64,000 nt of DNA from DASRDS01 sp035570055 (GCA_035570055.1 DATMLM010000049.1:1-64000); one strand, 5' to 3'; shown: positions 42,696 through 52,257, counted from the stretch's first letter. Numbers and translations are program-made. The notes: generated by a model from the sequence alone, not told the origin.

Positions 42696-43799
42696 ATGCG
42701 ACCGATACTCCTGTCAGCCCTACTCTTCGCCGCCACTGCACGGGCTCAACAACCCGTGCAACGTGGCGAGACCACCTACACTCGTACCGTCGTGTCAGAT
42801 ACGTCATACACGGCGCGTCACCCGAGTTGGACGAACGCGCTCGAGATCGGTGTGTATCCGACGGCGCGTCATTATACGCCGGATGTCGGATATGGTGGCC
42901 TGTGGGGTGGCGGGCTCACCGGCACACTCGGCTATCACTTCACGTCATTTCTCGCACTCGAAGCGGGATACAGCGACACGTGGAACCCGGAGATCCCCTC
43001 CCACCTGCGCGGGAATCCCCTGACGCAGTTGGCGACCGGCTCGCTCGTGCTCGAGGTGCCGAGCCATGCGCCGGTCGTTCCGTACGTGTCCGGAGGCGCG
43101 GGATATAACTGGTTCCAATTTCATTTGCCCGACCCGGCGTATCCGGGACTGACCGACATCCGCACGAAGGGATTCTGGGTGTGGCATCCCGCGGCCGGTC
43201 TGAAATTCAAGCTGAGCCACAACACGGCGCTGCGCATGGAAGCGAATATGGATATCCAAAACCATCGACGCGCGACCGCGGGAGGATTCGTCGGTATCTC
43301 GTTCTTCCCAGGAGCGAAGCGGCCTGCGCCGCGCGTCGAACGCATCATCGCGACGCCGCCTCCCCTACACGACACAACCGTCGTGACCCGCGTCGACACG
43401 GTGCGCCTGACGGTGCCGCACGAAGTGCAGAGGACCATCGTCGACACGAGCGTCTTGCTCGTCTTGCAGGACGTGAACTTCGGGTTTGGTCGGTCCGATC
43501 TGCGGCCGCGGGCCAAGCCGGTGCTCGATCGAGGGGCACAGCAACTCAACGGCATCGGCAACGTACCGATTCAGATCATCGGGTACACCGATAGCGTCGG
43601 CTCCGACAGCTACAACAATCGACTCGGCCTCGCCCGGGCGACCGCCGTTCGAGACTATCTCGTGCAGGCAGGCGTAGATCCGAACCGGATCTCCGTGTCG
43701 AGTGGCGGCAAGAGCAATCCCGTCGCGTCCAATCGCACGGCCGCGGGGCGAGCGCTCAACCGGCGCGTGGTGATTCGGAAGAATGTGGGCGGTACATAA
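42696..43799 (+). CDS. OmpA-family outer-membrane protein
   Basis: A 367-residue protein: signal peptide (MRPILLSALLFAATARAQ), an N-terminal beta-barrel-like region to about residue 205, a linker rich in Thr/Val, and a C-terminal OmpA peptidoglycan-binding domain (about 245-365). That domain shows VNFGFGRSDLRPRAKPVL, IIGYTDSVGSDSYNNRLGLA and RTAAGRALNRRVVI, including the Asp and Arg that bind diaminopimelate. GGAGG at 42684-42688 is well placed for the ATG. It probably links the outer membrane to the cell wall. Confidence 0.9.
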   Translation: MRPILLSALLFAATARAQQPVQRGETTYTRTVVSDTSYTARHPSWTNALEIGVYPTARHYTPDVGYGGLWGGGLTGTLGYHFTSFLALEAGYSDTWNPEIPSHLRGNPLTQLATGSLVLEVPSHAPVVPYVSGGAGYNWFQFHLPDPAYPGLTDIRTKGFWVWHPAAGLKFKLSHNTALRMEANMDIQNHRRATAGGFVGISFFPGAKRPAPRVERIIATPPPLHDTTVVTRVDTVRLTVPHEVQRTIVDTSVLLVLQDVNFGFGRSDLRPRAKPVLDRGAQQLNGIGNVPIQIIGYTDSVGSDSYNNRLGLARATAVRDYLVQAGVDPNRISVSSGGKSNPVASNRTAAGRALNRRVVIRKNVGGT

Positions 43800-43820
43800 G
43801 TTCAGGGTTAAGATTTGCGC

Positions 43821-44699
43821 ATGAAATATCTCATCTGCGCATTCGTGCTGGCCGGTGCACTGCAGGCGCAACCGGTCAAGGTGTACATCTCGGTCGACAT
43901 GGAGGGGGTCGCTGGTGTCGTCACCGCCGACCAACTCCTGCCGACCGGATTCGAGTACGAGCGGTTTCGGACGTTTATGACCGCCGAGGCGGTCGCGGCG
44001 ATCCAGGGAGCGCGCGACGCCGGCGCGACCGCGATCGTCGTCAGTGACTCGCACGGCAATGGCGAGAACTTGCTCATCGAGCAGCTGCCAACCGACGTCA
44101 CGCTGGTCCGCTCGTGGCCACGGCCACTCACGATGATGGAGGGGATCGACTCATCGTTCGCGGCCGCCGTGTTCATCGGCTATCACGCGTCGACGACGAA
44201 TCCCGCCGGCGTCCGCGCCCACACGTTCTCGAGCGCCACCTTTACGAGCGTGGAGCTCAACGGCGTCGCGATCCCGGAGGCGGGCCTCAATGCCGCGATC
44301 GCCGGCCGATTCGGCGTGCCCGTCGTGGCGATCTCGGGCGACGATATCGCCGTGCGCGAGGCGCAACAGATGATCGGCGGCCTCGAGGGCGCGGTCGTCA
44401 AGCGCGCGATCAGCTTTCACGCCGCGGCGACCATGACGCCGGCCGCGGCGCAGGCCTTGATTCGCACCACGGTTCGCGCGGGCGTCCAGCGGAGAGCCAG
44501 CATCAAGCCGTACGTCCTGGCCACTCCCGTGCGCTTGGATCTCAGCTTCAAGAACTATCGGCCCGCCGAGCTGTTGACCTATCTCCCGGGCGTCCAGCGC
44601 GTCTCGTCACACACGATTCGCTTCGTGGGCCACGACATCACCGACGTCTCGCGATTCATCGAGTTCGTGACGAACTATCAGCCCGATCTCTCGCCGTGA
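43821..44699 (+). CDS. M55-family (DppA-like) D-aminopeptidase, secreted
   Basis: A 292-residue zinc peptidase with a signal peptide (MKYLICAFVLAGALQAQ). The metal motif SVDMEGVAGV opens the mature chain, VVSDSHGNGENLL carries further ligands, and the GYHASTTNPAGVRAHTFSS segment is typical of the family. DppA releases N-terminal D-amino acids, for example from cell-wall peptides; export here fits a periplasmic role. TTG 43815 is a weaker start. Its last 44 bases overlap the converging TPR gene. Confidence 0.88.
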   Translation: MKYLICAFVLAGALQAQPVKVYISVDMEGVAGVVTADQLLPTGFEYERFRTFMTAEAVAAIQGARDAGATAIVVSDSHGNGENLLIEQLPTDVTLVRSWPRPLTMMEGIDSSFAAAVFIGYHASTTNPAGVRAHTFSSATFTSVELNGVAIPEAGLNAAIAGRFGVPVVAISGDDIAVREAQQMIGGLEGAVVKRAISFHAAATMTPAAAQALIRTTVRAGVQRRASIKPYVLATPVRLDLSFKNYRPAELLTYLPGVQRVSSHTIRFVGHDITDVSRFIEFVTNYQPDLSP

Positions 44700-46131
44700 G
44701 CGCGGCGCCTTGCACGCTTCTCGCGCGATGGGGCGCGTAGACGAGCATGCGAACGTAGGCATCGTGGGCCTCACGCGAGCGGCCGGCGGCCAGCAACAGG
44801 TCGCCGTAGAGCTCGCGCGCTGGGAGCACCGGTCCCGGTGATATCGGCAGCGTGGGTTGTCGATCCTCGAGATCGGCCGCCTCCGACGCGCGCGCGATCG
44901 CCCCGGCCGTGTCGCCGGCGGCGAGCGCCAGCCACGCTGAGGCGGCCAGTCGCTCAATCTTGACCTCGGGAGCCCCGTGCTCGATGGCGTCGAGCGCGTC
45001 CACGTCGACCCGTGCGGCGGCGGTGTCGCCACTCCGCGCCGCGCCGATCGCGCGAGCGAAGTGCGTGATCGCCTCGGTCTCGCGGGTGTCGGGTGCCGGG
45101 CGTACCGTGAGGACGGCGGCCTCCTTCCAGGCATTGCGCTCGAGCGCATAGCGGGCCGGGATCGCGGCCAGCGCATAGGCGTTGGTGTACGACCCGGCCG
45201 GATAGCTGACCGTGACCGCGTTGGCCTCGTCAACGATCTTCTTCGCGTCGCTGTCACGGTGCTTCTGCAGGAACGCGTAGACGAGATAGTCCATCGCGTG
45301 GCCGCGCTGATCCCAGAGCCCGTGCCAACCCTGTTGCACCTCGTACTGCCGCGCGATGTCGGCTGACCTGACATTCGCCGCGATATCTTCGTCCCAGAGC
45401 CCCATGCGCGTGAAGATATGGGACGGCATGTGCACCGCATGCGGCACGGCGGGCGCGATCTGGGCGTAGCGTCGCGCGGCGTCGAGCGCGAGCGGCGCCA
45501 GGCGCGGCGAGTCATTGGCGTGGATCACGTAGTGCGCCAGCCCCGGATGGGACGGGTCGGCACGGAACAAGGGAAACAGAATCGAGTCCGCACGCCGCGT
45601 CCGCGCGCCGGTCGTGTCGTAGGTGGCGCCGTTGGCGATGATCGCCAGCGCGTAGAAGATCGCCGCCTCGTGATCCTCGGGGTTTTGCCGGTACACTTTC
45701 TCCATCGCCTGCTCGTACGCGGCGATCCGTGCTCTGTAGGACGGGGTAGGGAGCTCGCGATAGTACGTCGCGATCGCGTCCGCGTAGTCACGCTCGCGCG
45801 GCGTGTGCGCGAGCGACGCCGCGCGTTCGCTCAAATCGTGCCCACGCTTCAAGTCGTCGGGCGATGGCGGCGCCCACATCGGGTGGAGCAGGCTCATCGC
45901 CTGACCCCAGTACGCCATCGCGCAGTCCGAGTCCGCGGCGCTGACCGCCGCGAACGTGCGGAACGACTCCTCGTACCAGAACGAGTGCAGCAGCGCGACG
46001 CCGCGCTCGAACTGGGGCTGCACGTCGCTCGCGCACGACGTCGCGAAGTGCACGTGGCCGATCTCGTGCTCGTGTGCCTCCTGGGCGCCGAGGACGGTCG
46101 ACACGACCAACAGTATCAGCGGAGCGCGCAT
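44656..46131 (-). CDS. Secreted TPR-type protein of unknown function
   Basis: A 491-residue protein with a signal peptide (MRAPLILLVVSTVLGAQ). The mature part opens with a His-rich EAHEHEIGHVHF stretch, then helical TPR-like pairs; FERGVALLHSFWYEESFRTF and DCAMAYWGQAMSLLHPMW occur in a group of bacterial proteins whose function I do not know. Other recognisable pieces are HYVIHANDSP and HMPSHIFTRMGLWDED. GGAGG just upstream (minus strand, 46136-46140) fixes the start. Confidence 0.8.
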   Translation of the reverse strand: MRAPLILLVVSTVLGAQEAHEHEIGHVHFATSCASDVQPQFERGVALLHSFWYEESFRTFAAVSAADSDCAMAYWGQAMSLLHPMWAPPSPDDLKRGHDLSERAASLAHTPRERDYADAIATYYRELPTPSYRARIAAYEQAMEKVYRQNPEDHEAAIFYALAIIANGATYDTTGARTRRADSILFPLFRADPSHPGLAHYVIHANDSPRLAPLALDAARRYAQIAPAVPHAVHMPSHIFTRMGLWDEDIAANVRSADIARQYEVQQGWHGLWDQRGHAMDYLVYAFLQKHRDSDAKKIVDEANAVTVSYPAGSYTNAYALAAIPARYALERNAWKEAAVLTVRPAPDTRETEAITHFARAIGAARSGDTAAARVDVDALDAIEHGAPEVKIERLAASAWLALAAGDTAGAIARASEAADLEDRQPTLPISPGPVLPARELYGDLLLAAGRSREAHDAYVRMLVYAPHRARSVQGAALTARDRADSSSRTR

Positions 46132-46152
46132 AGCACCTCCCGTCCATCAATA

Positions 46153-47181
46153 CTACAGTCGCTCGCAGGCCGCGCTCAACAGTGCCTTCGCCTTGTCATA
46201 GTCGGCAGATTTGAGATCGAGCGTCACCATCACGTCGTGCCGCGTCGCGCCCAAGATGGTGCCGTTGATGAGCGCGGCCGAGTCCCAGGGGCCGCGAAGC
46301 GTCGTGTCGGTCTTGAAGCTCGTCGTTACGGGAGCGCCCGTCGCGGAGCCACCGACCATCTTCATGAGACCGCCCATGATCTTCTGCTGCGACGAGTCGA
46401 GCGTGGGCATCGAGACTTGGGGCGTGCCGAGGGCCCCACTCCCCATCGGCATGGTGTGCTTCAGCCGGTCGAGCGCTTGATATCCGCCGCGCCATGTGAC
46501 GGCCATTGGGTACGATCGGGGGTCGGCACCCCCCTTCACCTTGTACGTGCACTCCGAGCCATCGGGGTCGGCGACCGGATCCCCGTCCAACGGTCCCAGG
46601 ATCTGTACAACGCGCGCACGCGGTATCAGATCGCACGCACTCGCCAGGCGCGGATGCGGTTTCGGCGCGAGCGCGGCTGCCCGTGCACCGTCATAGTCCA
46701 GCGGATGGTTGAGCCGGCCGACGATCTTCGTCGCGAGATCAATGGCGCCGGGTTTGCCAGCCTCTGACCCGCTGACGTCGACGATGATCTGGGCGTCGGA
46801 CTTCCACACGGTCAGGCTGCCCATTATCGACCACATCGATCGGTCCCATGGTCCGGTCGGACCGGCCAAGAGACGTGCGCCCTGAGTCTGCCCGCCGGCG
46901 ATGCTCTTTGGGGCGCCCGTGACGACTTGACCGACCTGAGCGGCTCCGGCGCCGCGTGAGACCGTTATGACAACGCTCCGTCCGTCCCGCCCGCGATACA
47001 TGCAGGCGTCGCCTGCCGGACTCGGCGCGACGTCGGCGTCGTCGTAGCGGTAGGGAGGGTTGGCGAGGGGGCCGACGTAGGTCTCCGCCTCGCTCGAGGC
47101 GAGCCATCGGCACGAATCGGTTCCGTCCTGCGCTTGGCAGGCGGTGGCCGCGAACACGAAGATGATGAGAGAGAGTCGCAT
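46153..47181 (-). CDS. Lipoprotein with two DUF3558-like repeats
   Basis: A 342-residue protein whose start MRLSLIIFVFAATACQAQDG gives a signal with lipobox ATAC. Two similar halves follow: SCRWLASSEAETYVGPLANP ... GDACMYRGRDG (about residues 25-70) and SACDLIPRARVVQILGPLDG ... GSECTYKVKGG (about 180-225). Each has a Cys pair spaced as in DUF3558-type lipoproteins and is followed by a strand-rich segment. The internal duplication is seen; the family name is my inference. An ATG eight codons earlier lies upstream of the signal and is not used. Confidence 0.7.
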   Translation of the reverse strand: MRLSLIIFVFAATACQAQDGTDSCRWLASSEAETYVGPLANPPYRYDDADVAPSPAGDACMYRGRDGRSVVITVSRGAGAAQVGQVVTGAPKSIAGGQTQGARLLAGPTGPWDRSMWSIMGSLTVWKSDAQIIVDVSGSEAGKPGAIDLATKIVGRLNHPLDYDGARAAALAPKPHPRLASACDLIPRARVVQILGPLDGDPVADPDGSECTYKVKGGADPRSYPMAVTWRGGYQALDRLKHTMPMGSGALGTPQVSMPTLDSSQQKIMGGLMKMVGGSATGAPVTTSFKTDTTLRGPWDSAALINGTILGATRHDVMVTLDLKSADYDKAKALLSAACERL

Positions 47182-47285
47182 GCGGCCATCGTAGCACGGT
47201 CGCATCTCGCTGCCGTCTCTTGCGCGACAGACGGTCGCGAGACGCAGGCGCCCTAGCGTGCCACCCTCTCCTGCACGAGGTCACG

Positions 47286-48401
47286 GTGCCCACGCTCCGA
47301 CTCGCCGCGCTGATCGCGCTTCTCCCCGCACTCCCCTTGTCCGCCCAGGGCCGCACCAGGACGTACTACATCGCCGCCGACCCGGTGTCCTGGGACTATT
47401 TACCCGGGGGCCGCGACGCGATCGTCGGCGCTCCGATGGTCGACACGGCGTTCTTTGCCAATGCCAAGCCCCGTCCGGTGGCGACGACGTATAAGAAGGT
47501 CCTCTACCGGGCGTACACCGACAGCTCCTTTCGCACGCTGGAGGCTCGCCCTCCGGAGTGGCGGCACTTGGGGTTTCTGGGTCCGCTCATTCGGGCCAGC
47601 GTGGGCGACACCATTCGCGTCGTCTTCCGCAACAATGGTCAGCGGCCGTTCAGCGTCCACCCTCATGGTGTGTTCTATGAGAAGAGCTCAGAGGGGGCGC
47701 CCTACGATGATGGCACCGCCGGCACCCATAGGACGGGCGACGGCGTGCCACCTGGCGGCACCCACATCTATGTCTGGCCCGTGCCCGATCGCGCCGGCCC
47801 CGGCCCGATGGACGGAAGCTCCGTCTTATGGATGTATCACTCGCACGTGGACGAAGTCCGCGACATCAACACCGGGCTCTTTGGTCCCATGATCGTGACG
47901 GCGCGGGGAAAAGCCCGACCGGATGGCTCGCCGATCGATGTCGACCGCGAGATCATCGCGAGCTTCATGCAGGTCGAGGAGAACGACAGCTGGCTGCGGG
48001 ACCAGAACGCCTTGCGGCGGGACTCGCTCGAGCACCTGGGCCCGACGCCGAATCCGTCGAAAACGCAGGACGTCTATCCGTGGTTCGTGAAGTTCACGAT
48101 CAACGGCTTCGTGCACGGCAGCATGCCGCTCGACGAGATCACGATGAAACAGAACGAGCGGGTGCGCTGGTATCTCATGGCGTCGACGAACGACTTCGAC
48201 TTTCATGCCCCGCACTGGCACGGCAACACCGTCATCGTCAACGGCATGCGGACGGATGTGACGCAACTGGCGATGATGCAGATGGCGATCGCCGATATGA
48301 TCCCCGACAACGTCGGCACGTGGCTCTTCCACTGCCACGTCTCGTTTCACAACGAAGAGGGGATGGCCGTGCGCTACCGCGTTATCGCGGCAACGCCGTG
48401 A
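47286..48401 (+). CDS. Two-domain multicopper oxidase, secreted
   Basis: A 371-residue cupredoxin enzyme with a signal peptide (LRLAALIALLPALPLSAQ). Copper motifs are complete: HPHG and MYHSHVDE in the N-terminal domain, HAPHWHG and FHCHVSFHNEEGM in the C-terminal domain. These supply the type 1, type 2 and type 3 centres. Only two cupredoxin domains are present, so a trimer is likely, as in small laccases. The GTG start follows a 104-base gap holding an imperfect dyad. Its end overlaps the converging regulator gene by 20 bases. Confidence 0.9.
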   Translation: MPTLRLAALIALLPALPLSAQGRTRTYYIAADPVSWDYLPGGRDAIVGAPMVDTAFFANAKPRPVATTYKKVLYRAYTDSSFRTLEARPPEWRHLGFLGPLIRASVGDTIRVVFRNNGQRPFSVHPHGVFYEKSSEGAPYDDGTAGTHRTGDGVPPGGTHIYVWPVPDRAGPGPMDGSSVLWMYHSHVDEVRDINTGLFGPMIVTARGKARPDGSPIDVDREIIASFMQVEENDSWLRDQNALRRDSLEHLGPTPNPSKTQDVYPWFVKFTINGFVHGSMPLDEITMKQNERVRWYLMASTNDFDFHAPHWHGNTVIVNGMRTDVTQLAMMQMAIADMIPDNVGTWLFHCHVSFHNEEGMAVRYRVIAATP

Positions 48402-50910
48402 GTCGATGGAGCACGGGATCGGTGTGAAGAAAGTACGGCCAGGCGCCGCGGTCCCGCGACTCGCGCACGAGCGCGGCGCCGTCGGCCGGCCGGCCCAGGA
48501 GCACGGCGATGCGCGCGCGATAAAACGAGGACCCCCAGCTACCGCGGTCCGCGGGCAGTGATGCCAGCCAGGCATCCGCTGCCCGCGCCGTTGCCGTGTC
48601 GCCGCTCGCGGCCGCCAATCCACCCAGCGTGCCGCGGAAGTCGACGTTCCCCGTATCCTCGGCCACCAGCGCGCGCGCGAGGGCGAGGGCGGGGACGAGG
48701 GTCCCTCGCAATTCGTTCAACCACACCTTGAACGTGCGGAGCTCCTGCGAGTTGCGCGTGCCTGCCGGCTGGGCGTCGATCCACGCGATGGTGCTGGCGG
48801 CCGCCTCGCGCGCCGCCGACGTGTCCCCATGCACCATGAGCTCGCGTGATCCGTAGGTGCCGATCCAGGCCGGAGTGCCCGTGAGCTCCGTGCGGCCATA
48901 GGTATTGGGACCGAGTCCGGAACCGAGGCTGGGCTCGGGCGGCAGCGCGAAGGATGCATCGAGCTCGCGCAGCGCCTCCGCGGAGCGGCGCAGGCCAGCC
49001 AACGCGCGCACGCGATTGAAGTTCTGGTCGAGGGTCTCGCGGGAGATCTGGCGGTTGGCGGCCACGAGCTCCGAGTCGTGCTGGCCCACGAGGTGATAGG
49101 CCTCGCAGAGATCCTGCCAGTAGTCGATGTGGTCCGCGGTTGGCAACCAGTCCAAATCTGTCTGCGGGTTCATCCGCCGCAACGCCTCGATCGCGAGCGT
49201 CGGGCGATTGGCCCACAGCGCCGCGCCCGCCGTCGACACTTGCATCGGTGATGAGGGCGGGAGGGCGCGGCCTCGTTCGATCACGAGGCGTAGCAGCTCG
49301 TCGTTACGGCCGTGACAGTGCGCGACCGCGATGCGAAGCGTGAATCCATCGACCGGTTCCAACACGTGGCGATGGAGCCGGGGCAGCGCGGCAATGGAGT
49401 CGACCGCCACGCAGTCACTCAGTCGCGCCGCGGCGGTGGCGAAGCCGATCGTCGACCCGTCGAACGTGGAGTCGCGCGCCATCGACACCGCAAAGAGCGA
49501 TTCGGCGCGGGCAGCGTCGCCCAACCAGAACTGCTGGTCACCTGCGATGTACGGACTGTACGCTTCGAATGGCGGAGGTGCGACGCTCGCGTTCCACTCG
49601 GCCGCGAAATGGGGATCCAGTATCGAGGCGACCGAGGCCAGGACACGCGAGCGCGTGGCTTCAACGCCGTCGGCTGGCCGCGTGAGGCTCGCCGCCAGCG
49701 GACCGACACTGCGCAGGACGCGAGTCGACGCGACGTCGATCACCGACGCGATGAAGAGGAGACTGTCGCCAGAGCGATAGTAGCTGCCGGTGATGAGCGT
49801 ACTCGCCCCGTTCCGGCGTGCCAGCGCAATCGGTTCGATGGGCTGCCCCGCCGATGCGTGGATGCGGGTGAACAGCACGCGTGGGTCGACGACCTCGATC
49901 AGCTTCGTCTCCAGGATGCTGCGCGTGATCCAGTCCACGACCATGTCGCCGACAGGGTCGAGGCGAGGGTCGCCGGTACGGTTCTCGAAGACCGAGACGA
50001 TGAGACGAGGGTGCGGGTGGGCAGACGCCGATGGCGCCCGTGCCAGCACCCCGAGCATCGCCAGCGCGACCACGCCCGCCGCTCCCGCCATGGGCCACCA
50101 GCGGCGACCGCTTCGCCGCGGCAGTGCGGTCGCTGGTGGCGGCGGCGGCGCCTCAGCCGGCGTGACGTCCACCGGAGCGGCGCTCCGAGCGCGCAAGCGC
50201 TCGAACAGCGCTCGTGCATCCGCACTCGGCTCGGCGTCGAGCTCCGCTTTCAATCGCTGCGCGAACGTTTCGTACAATCGCAGGGCTGCACTCCGGTCGC
50301 CGGCTGCATCGAGCGCCAGCGCTGCCCTTTGCAACCAACCCTCGTCGAAGGGCGCGAGCTCACCCGCTCGCAACGCGGCGCGGGCGGCGTCGGCGTGACG
50401 GCCCTCGCGCATGGCGGCGTCGACCACGGCGCCGAGTGCGCGCAGGGCGAGCTCGCGGGCACGTGCTCGCTCGCGAATGAGCCAGTCCTCGAACGTCTCG
50501 CCGGCATTGCTGACGTGAAATCCGTCGAGCAGCTCACCGCGGTAGAGCCCAGCGGCCTCGTCGTACCGGTTGGCGGCGACGGCATCGCGCAGCGCGACGA
50601 CATCGCACCAGAGTTTCGCCCCGTCGAGCTTGATCTCGTCGTCGCCACGACTCGCGAAGACGTCGTCGCCCAGCGCGAGGCGCAGTTGATAGAGTGTGTT
50701 GCGCAGGGCGCGCCGCGCCGCGAACTGGTCGAGTTCGGGCCAGAACACCGCGAGCAGGCTGTCGCGGCGATGGTAGGTGTCGGCGCCGATGGCGAGGTAC
50801 GCCAGTAACGCCAACCGCTTCGGTTGTGCAAGGAGAGCGCTCGCATCGGTGCCGTCGGCGCGCGAGATCTGAGGCGCGCCGAACAGCGCGAGGCGTATCA
50901 AGGTGGCCAC
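48382..50910 (-). CDS. BTAD-type transcriptional regulator joined to a membrane segment and TPRs
   Basis: An 842-residue mosaic. Residues 1-95 form an OmpR-like winged helix (MATLIRLALFGAPQI ... RRALRNTLYQLRLALGDD), and 95-245 the bacterial transcriptional activation domain found in SARP regulators. Residues 271-290 are hydrophobic and probably span the membrane. Residues 295-430 resemble the TolB/FlgO amino-terminal type (VSVFENRTGDPRLDPVG). The remainder is TPR-like. It may be a membrane-bound activator sensing periplasmic signals. The adjacent genes are possible targets but this is not shown. Confidence 0.85.
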   Translation of the reverse strand: MATLIRLALFGAPQISRADGTDASALLAQPKRLALLAYLAIGADTYHRRDSLLAVFWPELDQFAARRALRNTLYQLRLALGDDVFASRGDDEIKLDGAKLWCDVVALRDAVAANRYDEAAGLYRGELLDGFHVSNAGETFEDWLIRERARARELALRALGAVVDAAMREGRHADAARAALRAGELAPFDEGWLQRAALALDAAGDRSAALRLYETFAQRLKAELDAEPSADARALFERLRARSAAPVDVTPAEAPPPPPATALPRRSGRRWWPMAGAAGVVALAMLGVLARAPSASAHPHPRLIVSVFENRTGDPRLDPVGDMVVDWITRSILETKLIEVVDPRVLFTRIHASAGQPIEPIALARRNGASTLITGSYYRSGDSLLFIASVIDVASTRVLRSVGPLAASLTRPADGVEATRSRVLASVASILDPHFAAEWNASVAPPPFEAYSPYIAGDQQFWLGDAARAESLFAVSMARDSTFDGSTIGFATAAARLSDCVAVDSIAALPRLHRHVLEPVDGFTLRIAVAHCHGRNDELLRLVIERGRALPPSSPMQVSTAGAALWANRPTLAIEALRRMNPQTDLDWLPTADHIDYWQDLCEAYHLVGQHDSELVAANRQISRETLDQNFNRVRALAGLRRSAEALRELDASFALPPEPSLGSGLGPNTYGRTELTGTPAWIGTYGSRELMVHGDTSAAREAAASTIAWIDAQPAGTRNSQELRTFKVWLNELRGTLVPALALARALVAEDTGNVDFRGTLGGLAAASGDTATARAADAWLASLPADRGSWGSSFYRARIAVLLGRPADGAALVRESRDRGAWPYFLHTDPVLHRLTALPR

Positions 50911-50980
50911 TGTCTCCTAATAGTCTCCGTCCTGCTCACCAGGGGCGACCCCGAAGATGTCGTACAGGCCGTCCCTGGCC

Positions 50981-51721
50981 TCATTTGGGCAGACTATACA
51001 GCACCTTCCCGTTCTCGTCCAGAAATTGGAGCGTGGCGACGTTCGAGGAGTCGACCGCCATCCGAATTCGAGGCTTCCCGTTCGTGTCCATGAGGAGGAC
51101 GGCGGCATCGTCGTGCTTCGTGCGGCCGACGAACACGCGTTCCGTGAAGTGCCCTAACTCGGTCGCGTGCTCTTTGCGCAGTGCTTGCATGGCGTCCTTC
51201 TTCGCCTGCCCGTCGCTCATCGTTTGCACCTTCACGAGCCCGCGGACCAAGTCGGCGGTGAGAGGGACGTTTGGCTGATCCCAGACCTCGAGCGCGGATT
51301 CGTTGTTGTCGCCTTCCTGGCTATGGCTCATGCCAATCGCCTCGTTCTGGCGATAGTTGTCGAACCGGATCGTACCGCCGGCGACCCGTTTGCCGTCGAC
51401 CATCTTCCCGCTGTACACGAGGCCGCCGTCCTCGTCGCCCTCGTCATTGAAGAAGATCATGCCGGCGCCATCGCGCTTGCCATCGCGGTAGGAGAGGTCC
51501 ACGCCGGCGACCGTGCCGCCGGGCATCCGATCCGTGTTCGCGATCGCCAGCCGCAAGTGGCCGTCCTTTTCACGGATATTGATTCGTTCGGCGTCGATCT
51601 CGGTGAACTTGACGGCGCCTGGGCCTTTGGCCGCGACGAAGATCAGCACGCCAAACGCCAACGTGGACACGTACGCGTACGCTTTCAGGAATCGCAGCTC
51701 CCGCTCGATCTTGCTGTCCAT
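50981..51721 (-). CDS. Membrane-anchored protein of unknown function
   Basis: A 246-residue protein: a charged start (MDSKIERELRFLKAY), one hydrophobic segment (about residues 14-35, YAYVSTLAFGVLIFVAAKG), then an extracytoplasmic region with repeated short strands such as ERINIREKDGHLRLAIANTD, GMIFFNDEGDEDGGL and AVLLMDTNGKPRIRMAVD. The D-x-x-G-x-x-R repetition suggests a beta-helix or solenoid. No family is recognised. It lies 70 bases downstream of the BTAD regulator start, on the same strand. Confidence 0.7.
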   Translation of the reverse strand: MDSKIERELRFLKAYAYVSTLAFGVLIFVAAKGPGAVKFTEIDAERINIREKDGHLRLAIANTDRMPGGTVAGVDLSYRDGKRDGAGMIFFNDEGDEDGGLVYSGKMVDGKRVAGGTIRFDNYRQNEAIGMSHSQEGDNNESALEVWDQPNVPLTADLVRGLVKVQTMSDGQAKKDAMQALRKEHATELGHFTERVFVGRTKHDDAAVLLMDTNGKPRIRMAVDSSNVATLQFLDENGKVLYSLPK

Positions 51722-51768
51722 CTTGCGCGCCCTCCGGCACGGGGGTAATTGTACGGACAAATAAGACT

Positions 51769-52257
51769 TCACTCCCGGGCGCGTGCTGTCCAGAGCCACA
51801 TCCCGCTCATCGTGTCGATGGTGATGGGATGGCCGAGCAGGCGGGCCTGCAGCAGGATCTGTCCGCGATGGTGGCCGTCGTGGACCATGTAGTACGTGAG
51901 AAACTGCACCGGATGGTGGACCGACCGACCGACGCGGCCGCCGCGTTCGAGCGCCGGCTCCAACACCTCCAGCACCGCTCGGCGCTTGGCCATGAGCGCG
52001 CGTACGGCGCCAGCCTGCGTCACTTTGTGCCGATCCAACTCCGGCGGCACGGAGACTTTCGGCGCGGCCCGGCGCAAGTACACCAGCGCGCAGTTGTGCA
52101 TGTGGGCCACGATCGCGGCGATCGTGCGCATCTTGGGCGCCGGTGGCTTGGCGCGCCAGACGTCCGGGTCGAGTCGCTCGACGAGGTACGCGTTCACCCG
52201 CGCGCTGGCCGAGTAGGCGCCGAGTAGCTCAGCCGTGAGGTCAGGATTGGTGGGCAT
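51769..52257 (-). CDS. DinB-family four-helix protein
   Basis: A 162-residue metal-dependent DinB/YfiT-type four-helix bundle. Likely metal histidines lie in AHMHNCALVYL and in MVHDGHHRGQILLQARLLG near the C-terminus. Members include thiol-dependent transferases and stress proteins; the substrate is unknown. It is divergent from the HAF-repeat gene and followed at 47 bases by the membrane-anchored protein. Confidence 0.85.
   Translation of the reverse strand: MPTNPDLTAELLGAYSASARVNAYLVERLDPDVWRAKPPAPKMRTIAAIVAHMHNCALVYLRRAAPKVSVPPELDRHKVTQAGAVRALMAKRRAVLEVLEPALERGGRVGRSVHHPVQFLTYYMVHDGHHRGQILLQARLLGHPITIDTMSGMWLWTARARE

Noticed and set aside
49312..50808. 498-codon plus-strand open frame
   Set aside because: It is antisense to the BTAD regulator, with arginine-rich composition and no recognisable domain.
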